Shown here: one piece after another, positions 1-10,374 of the stretch
How positions within the stretch are numbered: the stretch's first letter is position 1
Layout: each line of letters begins with the position of its first letter
Assembly (NCBI GenBank): GCA_027919835.1
Contig: JANVFP010000012.1
Span: forward strand, 682,001 to 746,000
Origin: Lentinula raphanica
Lineage: Eukaryota > Basidiomycota > Agaricomycetes > Agaricales > Omphalotaceae
Direction of reading: 5' to 3'
DNA: 64,000 nt
Position numbers and translations under genes: made by a program
The notes under the pieces: generated by a model
Databases searched by the model: none
The model's input: only the letters and a program-made list of their open reading frames with translations
Told to the model about the DNA's origin: nothing

Positions 1-5
1 TGTGT

Positions 6-884
6 ATGGTCCCACTTTGTACAATCACTTGCCTGCAAACTCACTATTGCATTACTAGCGAACATGCGTTCACTATCCTCCTCCAGCTCGATGACGTTCT
101 CCGTTGGAACCGTTATGCCTTGACGAAAAACGGTGTCTCATTAGCCTGGAAATGCCTACACGATGTCACGACCCGTCGTCGAATTCCCAACACTTCCCAT
201 TTTTCTCTCTTCCAAACCGTGCTAGCAGAGGACGGTCAAAAGCTTGTGGCATCGATAAATGACCGTTGGCACTTTGTTTCCTTTACCGTGTGCGCCAAAT
301 GGGATTTTGTCAACTGGTTCGGGGGCTTCTTCCTTTCATGCAGAGCAGGCGAAAAGATCCATATATTTGGTGTGCATTCGGAGATCTGGTATGGGATATC
401 GGAAACAAGCTATCTTGGGTACGTGTGCCCAAGGCATGTGAGTATAGTGGATTGGGAAGAGACTGTCGTGGAAGATATCATACGATGGAGTCCAAAGGAA
501 CTGTGGAGTGGGATGGATATCCGCGTTCAGGCGCGTCGCGCCTGTCAAACGGAGGGTGACACGCTGTTGATGTATAAAGCCGGAGACATCATACACGTCC
601 TTCATTCAGCTGACTATCAGACACCAACGGGGGGTTTCGTCAAACATTGGTATGGATATTCTGAGGCTGATACAAGATGGGGATTCGTGGATCCCGAGAA
701 TTTCGATCAGCTGCCTTCGGATACTGACGACGAGGATTGGCTCACTCAGGCGGTCAAGTTGACTCAACCCCGGGCCAGGATTGAGACCATCTATGGCGAT
801 GGCGACCTAGAAACTTCGGATGATGAAAGTTTCTTCACAGCCTCATTACTCAGTTTGAGTGATCAGACAGATGCCGCCTCATAG
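6..884 (+). CDS. Orphan protein with two SH3-like segments, possibly 5' partial
   Basis: This frame stays open from the window edge to a TAG at about 882-884, so the true start may lie outside the window. Two segments look like weak SH3 folds. The first reads RAGEKIHIFGVHSEIWYGIS and is followed by a GYVCPRHV-like end. The second contains KAGDIIHVL, then WYGYSEADTRWGFVDPENF. Both follow the SH3 pattern of an 'AGD.I.V' strand, an aromatic-Tyr-Gly strand and a 'G.v.p..v' end. The C-terminus is acidic and Ser-rich. The segment between the two could hide an intron (a GTACGT donor lies near 419). I do not recognise a named protein; a cytoskeletal or signalling adaptor is only a guess. Confidence 0.5.
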   Translation: MVPLCTITCLQTHYCITSEHAFTILLQLDDVLRWNRYALTKNGVSLAWKCLHDVTTRRRIPNTSHFSLFQTVLAEDGQKLVASINDRWHFVSFTVCAKWDFVNWFGGFFLSCRAGEKIHIFGVHSEIWYGISETSYLGYVCPRHVSIVDWEETVVEDIIRWSPKELWSGMDIRVQARRACQTEGDTLLMYKAGDIIHVLHSADYQTPTGGFVKHWYGYSEADTRWGFVDPENFDQLPSDTDDEDWLTQAVKLTQPRARIETIYGDGDLETSDDESFFTASLLSLSDQTDAAS

Positions 885-1266
885 TGTAGTAGTAGTATCG
901 ACTCGTGATGGCTTCACCGTTGCATCCAGTGGATTTGGAACTTCAAGGAGTATTCATTGTACTTTATCGATTATCTAGTATCACTATCACTGTATCACCA
1001 CCAATAACTAGCCTGGGAATATACTATGATGAAAGCTGTTCGACCAGCGCCTTGTATTGTACTGATGACCTGTCTACATGTCATGCTATGCCATGATTCC
1101 CTTCCAAGCTGGCGTCTACGAATATCATACACACTGGTTGTACTTCCACCATCTCCATTCTTCGTCTGATTACGCCAAAAGACTTGTGAGTGTAATTTCT
1201 GTTCACGATTCTGCTGAAGACGTTCAAAGTCATTGATGCGATGGAACCCTTTCAGTTGATTCGACA
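885..1266. other. Intergenic region, no gene seen
   Basis: This stretch runs from the stop of the SH3-like gene to the start of the membrane-protein gene on the same strand. Open frames on both strands are short and have no family resemblance. It should hold the 3' UTR of the first gene and the promoter of the second. No clear TATA box or repeat stands out. Confidence 0.5.
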
Positions 1267-2676
1267 ATGGAACCAGCATGTCGTTTGAGTGACAGTGATA
1301 TTTCAGGAATCGGTGTGCGCGTAGGTCTTGACATGAAGAGCTTCTTAACTGGAGGCCCAAATGAACGTGTTCTCTAGAGCAGTTTTTATGCGCAGAGCTT
1401 TCTGCTAGGTGCGCCGCTTTGAATCCTGTAAAAGATGCTTAAACTCATCTCGTCATTGACTTAGTTATCCTTGTGGATAGGTCCACAGACGCATCTACGT
1501 CTCTCTGGACATTCACTGCTACCTCATTTGGTTTAACTATCGCGGCCTTGGTACAATACGTCAAGCAGCAACTCTCGTTACTGGAAGCTCTACAGGTTTC
1601 TAACTTAGTATGGTAAGTCGTAGTCATACTGAGCATCTTGCGGTGTATAAGGTTCTTCCTCTATAGGATGGCAAATTTTGGTATATTCGTTGCCTTAGCA
1701 AGTTACTCCCGACACAAACGCAATACGCGTCGGAAAAATCGTAGGAACAAAAACAAATCTGTTGTCGCAGCACGCGGGAGACCAGAACGTGGTCATGAAA
1801 CGGATTATGGAGTGAAAACCGCGTCTATGGTGAGAACCCTCGACATTGCCTGACTAGCGTAAGAATCATCTAATGGATAATCCTAGGTGCAAACCGTTGT
1901 TTCAATGGCCTTCACCTTGTATATGTGGTACGTTGCATACACTGATGCTCCTCGATTATATTCACGAGTTTGAGAAGGGCAAAGCCAGAGACTTTTGAGC
2001 CTTCGCAATGCCTCAATACGGTGTCTTATGTATTATTCGTATGGCGGATCCCCGTTCGTACCAGTGGAAGGATCGTAGGATTAATCTTCTCTGCGATCTT
2101 GTCTTGCGTTTATATCGCCATCACTTTGCATGAATACTGGATATCATATCGCAAACGTCGACAAAAACTTGCCAAGAAAGCGAAAAAAGGTTCCCTCGAA
2201 ATCAATGACAGTGTCCTCAGTCCGAAACCTGAACCTGATTCCTTGCTTATAACTTCGTATGGGAACGGAACACCCATGTCCTCGCTCTCACCCCCAGATC
2301 CTCCAACTCCTTCTCCAGCACCTACACCAGTGAAGTCCAACCGTCCACGTCGTAAAGTCTGGTCCAACATCGACCCAATGTTCATTGGAATGATGATCTT
2401 TGAGATCGTCGTCTTTATTTATTTTATCGTGTCCAACGAAAGGTTGTTACGGGATAATCATGCTGATACAGGCGAATTTGGTTTTGGTCAGGTTTGTGAT
2501 CTCGTCTGTTTCTTCAATTGAGCCGCATTACTAACTGTGATTTTAACCAGATATTAGCTCTGGTGGTCGTATTGCCTGTGGTATTGTCATTCATAGGCGC
2601 TCTTAAAGAGAACGGTTTCCGTCCCCTATCACGCAAGTATCGTCGTGCACCGAAGCATAGCGTAGGTCGAGTGTAG
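1267..2676 (+). CDS. Multi-pass membrane protein of a basidiomycete-specific family
   Basis: Seven exons (1267-1320, 1378-1408, 1465-1612, 1667-1829, 1887-1927, 1969-2491, 2551-2676) join without a frame break into a protein of about 361 residues. The N-terminus carries the segment DSDISGIGVR followed by hydrophobic helices. A conserved-looking stretch, LEALQVSNLVW then ANFGIFVALASYSRHK, ends in a basic cytoplasmic loop. Further helices follow near VGLIFSAILSCVYIAI, MFIGMMIFEIVVFIYFIV and ILALVVVLPVVLSFI, giving about six to seven membrane segments. A Pro/Ser-rich loop separates the last two. I recall similar orphan membrane proteins in mushroom genomes, none with a known function. The ATG was chosen because the small exons 1 and 2 restore the family-like N-terminus. 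Intron 5 would be only 41 nt (1928-1968). Confidence 0.7.
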
Positions 2677-3042
2677 GATATACGTTGTATATGTACACAA
2701 TGTATCATCTACTTTTCCACTTTGGAATTTGCTGAATTGATAATGGAAATTACGAGTCCGAATGAAATGAGGAATCGTCTTTATGCCGAGAATCGTGTAT
2801 CATAAAAGGCGATTTTTTTCGCTCAATATGGCAATTTGGCAAACCCAGCCCGCGCCAAAATTAGTCAGGATTTGTAAGCGCTCATAATCAAAGTAACATC
2901 AGCATTATTATGTGATAGTGCTCACGTGGTACCATGTGACGCCGCCGTTCCCGCCCCTTCTGCGCCCCTTCCTATCAGGGAAGCGAGATCTCCGGTCCTG
3001 TAGAAGCTTTGAGGGGAGATATCGCGAAGAGAAGCGACTCAG
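2677..3042. other. Upstream region of the MULE gene with an E-box near-palindrome
   Basis: No gene is seen. The AT-rich left part has a run of T near 2813-2820. At 2932-2949 lies an 18-bp near-palindrome (TCACGTGGTACCATGTGA, 16 of 18 positions symmetric) that contains a CACGTG E-box, the usual site of bHLH factors such as Cbf1. A pyrimidine-rich GC stretch follows at 2941-2980. I compared this region by eye with the 50 bp after the MULE stop and saw no terminal inverted repeat. Confidence 0.4.
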
Positions 3043-6000
3043 ATGTATCTTCGACGAGAATGTCCATGTGGGGGTGGGTTTTGCATAATGATAACTCCGC
3101 GGGACAGAATCTGGCTGGAGAACAAGCGGTTCAAAGTCGACCCTTTGAGAGAGGGCTGGCGTGTTAGTCTGAACACCCCCTTCAACAGTATACGGATGTC
3201 GAAAGCCTTCCCACTTGATGGGCTCAAAGAAATGAGCCCGTTCGTACCGTCTGTTCTCGTAGTAAGTCGCAGTAAGAATGGCAAACTCACTGCCTCAAAA
3301 CAAAGAGAATAGGGACAACAGATCGATGTACCAACACCTTCTAAGCATTGGATGGACCTTGCCCAATCCCTGCCTCCGCTGAATCCTAAACGCATGAAAA
3401 AGGTGAAATGTCACTGATCACTGGAACAAACACCTTAGTTGAGCATCTTTCAGGTTGCATTTCACAAACTATGCATCTTGGAGGAGCAACGATTGCAGAT
3501 CAAGGACATATATGAGCTCCGAAAGCACTTCGAGTGCGAGTACACGGAAACGGACCAAGAAGCTGCTGCTGCAAAACTAGCAGAACTCAACTTGGATCGA
3601 TCTGCCCGTAAGGATTTGGAAAATCGTTGGAGTGTTTGTACTTCAGCACGTTCGGGTTCTGGCACCCAGCGTATTCTTTTTCAGTGGTAGGTCGTAATAA
3701 CAGTTGACTCTCATTGACATCAGCTCTGTAACTAATATCTTGCTTGACAAAGTGGATGTGGTTATGATTCCAGAGCCCGCCAGCTTCGAGATGAAGCCAA
3801 AGGAGCTAAGCGAACCTCAGAAGATTGGAAACGACGCACTCCGTATCCATATAACAGCTGCAATGCACACGTTGAAGTGATCGAAAAGGACGACGGATCA
3901 GTATCCTGGATTGCTGGAGTCTTAGAGCACAATGGCTCTTGTCAGGCAGCCTTCCTCGAGCGTTGTCCACCCATCCCTTTACACGAGCATGTGTATGAAG
4001 TTGCTTTGCAGCAACTCCAAAGCGGATCAAGGTATAGTATAGGTTACTGCTTGACAACTTCTCCCTACCTGATTCGTATTGTTCTTGCACTGTGATCATT
4101 AGCATTACAGCTATTCAAGACAAAAATCGTGATATGATAGCTAATAAGCTCTATCGCGATATGAACACATACAATCCAGCCTCCGCAAATGTTCGTTACC
4201 TATTTCTCCCCTCCGATCATAGCACCCTTTACCGAAAAGCTGCTCGAAAACTCGGGGTCGATGCTCGGGAGCTTCCACAACACAACGTTGATGAGTGGCT
4301 TAATCCTAACAGCCCTCGATACAACTCAGAGATTTCGAAAGCAGTCTTTCACTACTCTGCACGAGCAGAGGCTGGAGACCGCTTTGAGATATGTATCTCT
4401 ACTGCGGAGATGGATGACGCTGCCCACCAATATGCCCATCACTCTCAGCTAGTCCTGGATGGCACTTTCGGTATTTGCAGCTCCCGTCTACTTCTGTTCA
4501 TCGCCCTTGCTGTGGATGCAGACCGGAAGGGTATCCCTGTTGCATTCTTACTTTTCTCTGCCTCCGCAAACGCTAAGGCAACACATGCCTCGTATGATAG
4601 TAGTATCTTGACGAAACTGTTGGGAGCTTGGAAGGCTCATTTAGTAGACCGTTTTGGGTCTTTCGAGCCATATTCCTGCATAACCGACACCGATACCAAA
4701 GAGCGGAATGCACTTACAGCAGTATGGCCTCATATTATCCTCCTCATTTGCAAATTTCACCTTCGACAATGCTGGACAAACAATCGAAAGAAGCTATTTC
4801 GGTTCAATGGGCCAGAATACTGGAAGGACCTCATTCGGAACACCCTTTACACTCTTGAAGTTCAGTGCGTTGTATTCCTTCTCCTGCCCAGACTATTCCT
4901 CTGATCATTCCTAGACTCATATCCAGTGTCGAGCATGCTAGTGCAGTAAATCTGATCGAAACAAACTGCGCATTCCTGAATAAGCTGATTGACAGTCATC
5001 CTGAAGCAAAACGCGTAGCAGATGCCGGTTTAGATCACCTTAGATATCTCAACCAGTTTTGGATGAGTCTATCTCTCTGGCAGAGCTGGTCGGAATGGGG
5101 TCGACTCGCTGCTGCAGCTGTAATCCGGATACCTGTTGAAGGGATTATCCCAACAACCAATCATCTTGAATCATTCAATGCGATCCTTAAACGAAAGTTC
5201 ATTCACCACCATCTTCACTCTGGTCACCGTCTTCGTTTCGATCTCCTCATATTCCTTTTGACCACTCAAATCTTACCCCACATCTATAGTCGACGCCGAG
5301 CGATGCGGGAATACTCTCAATGGCTCAATTCACGTTTCTTCGAAGATGCCGGCAGTCGAAATATATCTGAGCTCCAACAAGCACTTGCTGCATCGAAAGA
5401 TGAACACGCCCGTGCACTCCGTAGTATCTGTTGGTGGATTCCAGATGCTACCCGAGATCAGCAAGCCCGAGAGATTCTGTGTTTACAGAAGATTTCTGGC
5501 ATCATGTTCGAAAACTCTGACCCAGACATCTTCGTCGCAAGCTGTGCCTCGTCTCATCCTCAGGGATCCCCCTATTATGACTTGAAACTCTGTCGAAATG
5601 GGGTAGGATCTTGCTCCTGTCTAGATTTCTTCAACCGCGGAGGCGCGTGCAAACATCTCCGGGCGTTTCGGTTGATCATAGATGGCTGGGTTAGTCAGGG
5701 TCTTTACAGTCCATTGAACTACCCACCAACTTTGGCTATCGCGCAAGATCTCAACCGTTCGCAAACTGATTCACTGACTTCAACTACATTGACGCCCAAC
5801 CCCCTCCCTCCAATTATCCTTCCAAGTGACACCACTTTAGACAATTGGGCGAACTTACAAGCTCTGGCTAATGATGACACCATTTTGGGTGGTGCAGGCG
5901 ATTCGGCAGGCGACTGGAATACAACCTCTAATTCAAGCAGCGACGTTGACTCTGATATATATGGCGATGACTCCGAGGTAATCGAGTTCCAGCTCAAACC

Positions 6001-6415
6001 GACGGTACGTTTCTGGAATATTTCCTTGAAGGTTGCTGTACTGAGTTTTACAAATTCATAGCAGTCATTTTACGCAGGTCAAAAGGCAGCCATCAATGAG
6101 CAGATCAGCCACCGTGTAACTCAGGAAGTAGCTACCCTCCAGCCCAAACTCCACGGTCTGGATCTTTTGCTGAAAGAGGCTTCATCCTTACCAGATTCCG
6201 ACCAGCTGAATGAGTTTCGGAGTGTTATTGATTCCATCTCATCGCAACTCTTGCAGCTCAAAATTTCCGATAATGCACCTGCACCAATGAATGTCGAATC
6301 GACTCAAACCCAGTCATCCTTTGATCGCCAAGTACCCAAACGATCCCGTCTTCAGCTGAGAGCTCCGTCACCAGAAGCTAAACAGAAGCGAAAGGTCTCG
6401 CATGGAACTCTTTGA
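3043..6415 (+). CDS. Mutator-like (MULE) transposase with SWIM zinc finger
   Basis: Seven exons (3043-3261, 3313-3402, 3454-3686, 3753-4031, 4103-4864, 4915-6004, 6062-6415) with canonical splice sites join in frame to about 1008 residues. The N-terminal third has a small Cys/His module (CGCGYDSRARQ ... CNAH). The middle is a MULE DDE core: a first Asp in LVLDGTFGICSS, a second in ITDTDTKERNAL, the family's C-x-H signature in LICKFHLRQCW, and a Glu candidate in TTNHLESFNAILKRKF. A SWIM finger follows (CSCLDFFNRGGACKH, CxC...CxH). The C-terminus is acidic, then basic. No stop or frameshift interrupts it, so it could be active or domesticated. It ends 50 bp from the stop of the convergent dioxygenase gene, leaving little room for a right-hand terminal repeat. 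Confidence 0.88.
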
Positions 6416-6464
6416 CTGTTCCAGGAAACGGTGTATTACAGTATATTACAACAGCAAAAGTAAT

Positions 6465-8581
6465 TCATTTGATTCTATCTAACAATTCATCGATGGTGGA
6501 AAAGTTAACAAGACGTTGTAAGTAAGCCGTATCCTTGCTAGCTTGCACCTTTGCATGGCGCTCGGGATCCACCTTTTCCAACTCCTTCTCAGTCATACAC
6601 CCGTTTTCGACCCAACGGAAGATAGGACCTGCGGTGTACTGGGTGAAAGACATCCGGATATCTTCTTCCTGAACGGGCGTGTTTGAATGTGTAATGACAG
6701 CAGAGGGAATAAGAACCGTGGCTGCATGTGGAAAATCTATGACGAGTTTCAACTCCCAGAGAATGAGGCAAGCACTTCGACGGGGGTCAAACTTTCCCAG
6801 TGCAGTGATTGCACACCAACCAAATGGCCAGTTGAGAAAATCACGGTGTTTGAAAGTCCAGACCTTGCCGCCAAGGTTGAAAGCAGCAGCGGCAAATACA
6901 CTGGAGGGAAAGTTCGTAGGTAGAAGCGGAAGTTCGCGATGCATCACATCACTAGCGTGTTTGTATTCAGCATACACACGAGGGGCCCAGAGCGAGAACG
7001 CAGCTGGAGTCATAATTCACATATGTTCGAGGTACATGAGAGCAAGAAGAACGTTACGCACCATCTTGATAAGTGGCCATACGAGAAACAGCTTTGTGTC
7101 GAACAAGCCGGTCAAGAATCGAACCCATGAAACCGGTCTTGAGTGCAACAGGGGTTGGACTCCCCATTCCCATAGTTGCGCCGCAGTTGAATGCGGGAAA
7201 AGTACCGCGTTTGTGAGGGCCACCGACGTGTACCGGTTTCAACCCTGCCTCCGTACCCGCATCCGCGAAGAGCTTAAACGCTTCGAGCAGTTCTTGGGCG
7301 TAATCCGATCCAGGCTGGCCCGCGAGGACTGCGATGATGCGACCAGATCGGTCGACTATGGGGATCGGATTGCTATAGAGCTTGTGTCAGTTTGCTACAA
7401 AGATACAGTCAAGCACAACGTACACCCCGTCCCATGGAATGCGTTCAAACCCCAGTTCTAACAGCTCCTGAATGCTGTACTCTTTGCATCTTTCAGCCTC
7501 CGAACCCAGTTTCGCCGCTGTCCCTCGTTTGCCGGTGTGGGCGCCTTTGGCGCTATCGAATTGGCTGGCATCCAATTCTACTTCAACGCAATCGCCGTGA
7601 GAGAGAACATGGGCCATCGTGCTGCTGGAAGGCTGACCAGCGGAATCTAACCGCCGTTTCTTCGCTCGTTTAGCGTTGGACTTGTTCCTCGTCTTTCGTT
7701 TGCTGAGTGGCGCCGTCGGGGATGGGTTTCCTGGGTTAGCAGATGACGCCGCACATGTTGACTGGGGTTCCAATGGCCTCTCATAGTCCAAAGGATCCTC
7801 TGGGCCTTCTTCGTTATCCGATTCGGTTTCTGATTCGGTTTCTGCTTGAGCGTCAGAAACGGCTGCTTTGAGAAGCGCGGCAAAGTTGAAATCAGAGGCT
7901 GGGGTGAGAGGATGAACGGCGGTAGACCTGGTCTAGAAGTTTCGTTAGATGGTAGCATAGCAGAGATCAAGAGTGAGCACGCACTGCAGACCTCAAATTA
8001 TAGCCCATTCTACCCAAAGAACAGGAACGCGCGAATAAAGAGGGCCCATTACTCCTAGGAGAGAGATCCAGCTCATCAGACGCCGAACCCGCGTAGAGAG
8101 GACTTCCAAGCCCGGAACCAGTCGCCTTCTCCTGGGTAGATGCAGTTGGATCCTTCGGGGCAGAATCCTTGATCCTGCATCGCCCAGGTTCGGGCGGCCG
8201 GTCCCCAGGCAGAGGAAGGTAGATCGCGTCTGAAGTACTTGCCTTGGGGTGCTCTGGGGCTGGGCTTGGATTGCAGCGTGTGGGGGGCACTACGTTCTGG
8301 TAGACAGGTTGGCGTCTTCGATGTGAGTTAGATGTAGCACTTACCTGTGGTTGGGGCGAATATCGGACGCGTTTGACGCGGTTTAATACTCGCTTTTTGG
8401 AGGTGTATTCGATCTGATTGAGGGATGGTTTGGAGAGGCGTTGTGCAACAGACAGGAGCGATGATTTTGGGATGGTTAGGGGCAGAGTTGAAGAGGATAA
8501 GAGGCGGCTGGAGTGGTTGTGGTGGTTCAGAACTGAATGATTGTTCTGACTGGAAAACAAACGACAAAAAAAAACAAACAT
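6465..8581 (-). CDS. 2OG-Fe(II) dioxygenase of the fungal Tet/JBP-like superfamily
   Basis: Four exons (8581-7985, 7932-7424, 7372-7062, 7003-6465) give about 651 residues. The Ser/Pro-rich N-terminal 300 residues carry a basic patch (SKRKTRNKSNAKRAKKRR) that looks like a nuclear localisation signal. The second half matches the basidiomycete '2OGFeDO' oxygenase domain: VNPIPIVDRSGRIIAVLAG, then an HxD iron-binding motif in TFKHRDFLNWPFGWCAITAL, a distal His in LIPSAVITHSN, and an Arg that would bind 2-oxoglutarate in RMSFTQYTAG. All three iron ligands and the Arg are present, so it looks catalytically competent. Known Tet/JBP enzymes oxidise 5-methylcytosine or thymine; the substrate here is inference. 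The start is the least certain part; the domain call is firm. Confidence 0.75.
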
Positions 8582-9051
8582 AATAAACGCGCGTGCACGT
8601 GAACACGAGTGAGCGCCTCCTGCGTGACCTCCGAGTCCTCGAGTCGTTCTTTGTTGGACCGTCTAGAAGATTTGTTGAGGTTGAAGGAGATGGTCGTGTC
8701 ACGACGGAGATAATGGATGCGTCGTCGTTCTCTACATCGACGTATCTCGCATCCGGGTACGAGCGACAGGAATCAGAACGAAAACCGCACCTGCCCTATG
8801 CGTCCGCGCCCCTTGTCGGCGTCTTCAAACCGGTGCTCATTTCCGTCGATAGCTCAACCTTTCTCCATACTGCTGGAAAGTAACGTGTAATTTTTGAACT
8901 TGATTGGAATAATGAATACAAGGTTGTAGCAAGAAAAAGGAGAGTCGAATAACAAGAAGAAAAGGTCGACTATGTATGTCAAATGACAATTTTGAGTGGT
9001 AAGGTAGTAATTACCAAGATTTTTGGACACATAGTACATACGGTCTATATC
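8582..9051. other. Intergenic region between two minus-strand genes
   Basis: It should hold the 3' UTR of no upstream plus-strand gene, the promoter of the dioxygenase gene, and the terminator of the polyproline gene. A plus-strand frame at 8593-8883 is open but has no family features. Nothing else is seen. Confidence 0.4.
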
Positions 9052-10374
9052 CTATACTGCCAACCCAGCTACGCACATGGCGTCGTGATCCTCAATGTCG
9101 TTTCCACAGCTATCACATAGCTCAATGAACATAGAATCGTGCTTGAGGTTGGTGAGGTCGTAAGGTAGGCTTTTAGTTCCGCAGCCAGGAATTACTCCAG
9201 TTTCTGTAAATATACATTGTGAGGCGAACTTGTAAGCAAACGAACAGTGACTTACCCTTGTTGAACTTAGAATCAATGGCGCCTTTGACATCGTCGGGGC
9301 TGGCCTCCACCAGCGTAACGTCGCCCTCAGAATCTAACCAATCTTCATTGTTGTTACCTGGATATTCGAGGGCGTGAATGTCGATATCGATAGACGCATA
9401 CAACGCGTTGTGCTTACCGTCAGTCGAGACAGATGTACTAGCACTCCCGCTAGTACTTGGTCCTGAAGAGGACGGGACATTCTTAGGCAACAGGTCCGGC
9501 TCGTAACGGATGAAGCCGTCGGGGGTAACAAAGACATCTGGTTGCCCAGCAAAGAGCTGTGCAAGTTCTGAAGCAATCAGAACGGTTAGAAAGCCTTGAA
9601 ATTCGACGGAGCCAGAACAAAGCCCACCTTGGTGGATCGGGTCCTCTATATACTCCTCCTGCAGAACAGCCCAGATCTCGTCGAAGATCTCCTGGGGGTC
9701 CGGGGTCTTGGGGGTGTTCAAGGAGGGGCTGGAGTTCAAGGGGTAACCCTCCGTGGAAGGAGGGGAAGAAGAAGGAAGGGGGGACGAGACATCCAGCGCC
9801 AGAGGGAACTGACTGGGAGGTGCAGGCTGGGCAGGACCAGCTGCGGGAAGTGGGAGAATAGCAGGCAAGGGAGGAGGAGGAGGAGGAGGAGGAGGAGGAG
9901 GCGGAGGAGGCGGAGGAGGCGGAGTGGGCGGAGTGGGCGGAGGAGGGTAGTTCGGGTTTGGGAACGGACCCAAAGCAAGGACACTGTTGTAAATTTGGTT
10001 GAGACCCGCTGGGTTATAAGTGAATCAGTATTCGTTCAAGGCGATTGAGAACATCATCGGAAACAACTTTACCTCTGAAGGCACATCGTTGCCTGGTCCT
10101 TCCACACCCGATGAACGTAAGGCCAAAGAAGGTGGAAGATGCTTGTTGGACGGTCCAGATGCGCGCAGGAGTCCCGAAAGTTCCGGGGAGAGGCGTACAG
10201 TCGCAAAAGATGTCCCACTCATTGGGCTTTTGCTTTTTGTACAACCAAAGACGGTTGACCGGGATAGGCACACCAGAGCGGTCCAGAGGCCTGCAACATT
10301 GTGTCAGCTTGGCTAGGTAATGTTCGATGTCGATCTCGCTTACCAGTATCGATATACTCGCTGTTGACTGCCAT
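9052..10374 (-). CDS. Orphan protein with a long polyproline tract
   Basis: Five exons (10374-10344, 10312-10073, 10008-9628, 9567-9256, 9203-9052) join in frame to about 371 residues. The N-terminal domain has an ordered look (VPIPVNRLWLYKKQK ... EWDIFCDCTPLPG ... ARIWTVQQASSTFFGLTFIG). It is followed by an unbroken proline run of about 18 residues inside a longer Pro-rich segment. Next come a short helical part (PQEIFDEIWAVLQEEY), an acidic Ser-rich part, and a Cys-containing end (IPGCGTKS ... ELCDSCGNDIEDHDAMC) that could bind zinc. I do not recognise the family. The first intron must be only 31 nt (10343-10313) to keep the frame from the ATG at 10374, so the first exon may be wrong. Confidence 0.55.
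9870..9948. repeat. (GGA)n/(GGC) trinucleotide tract coding for polyproline
   Basis: A nearly pure GGA repeat with interspersed GGC and GTGGGC units occupies this stretch on the plus strand. Read on the minus strand it encodes the proline run of the orphan gene. Such purine/pyrimidine tracts change length easily by replication slippage. Confidence 0.85.

Noticed and set aside
8593..8883. Plus-strand coding region upstream of the dioxygenase gene
   Set aside because: Composition and lack of motifs suggest chance; it overlaps the likely promoter and first exon of the minus-strand gene.
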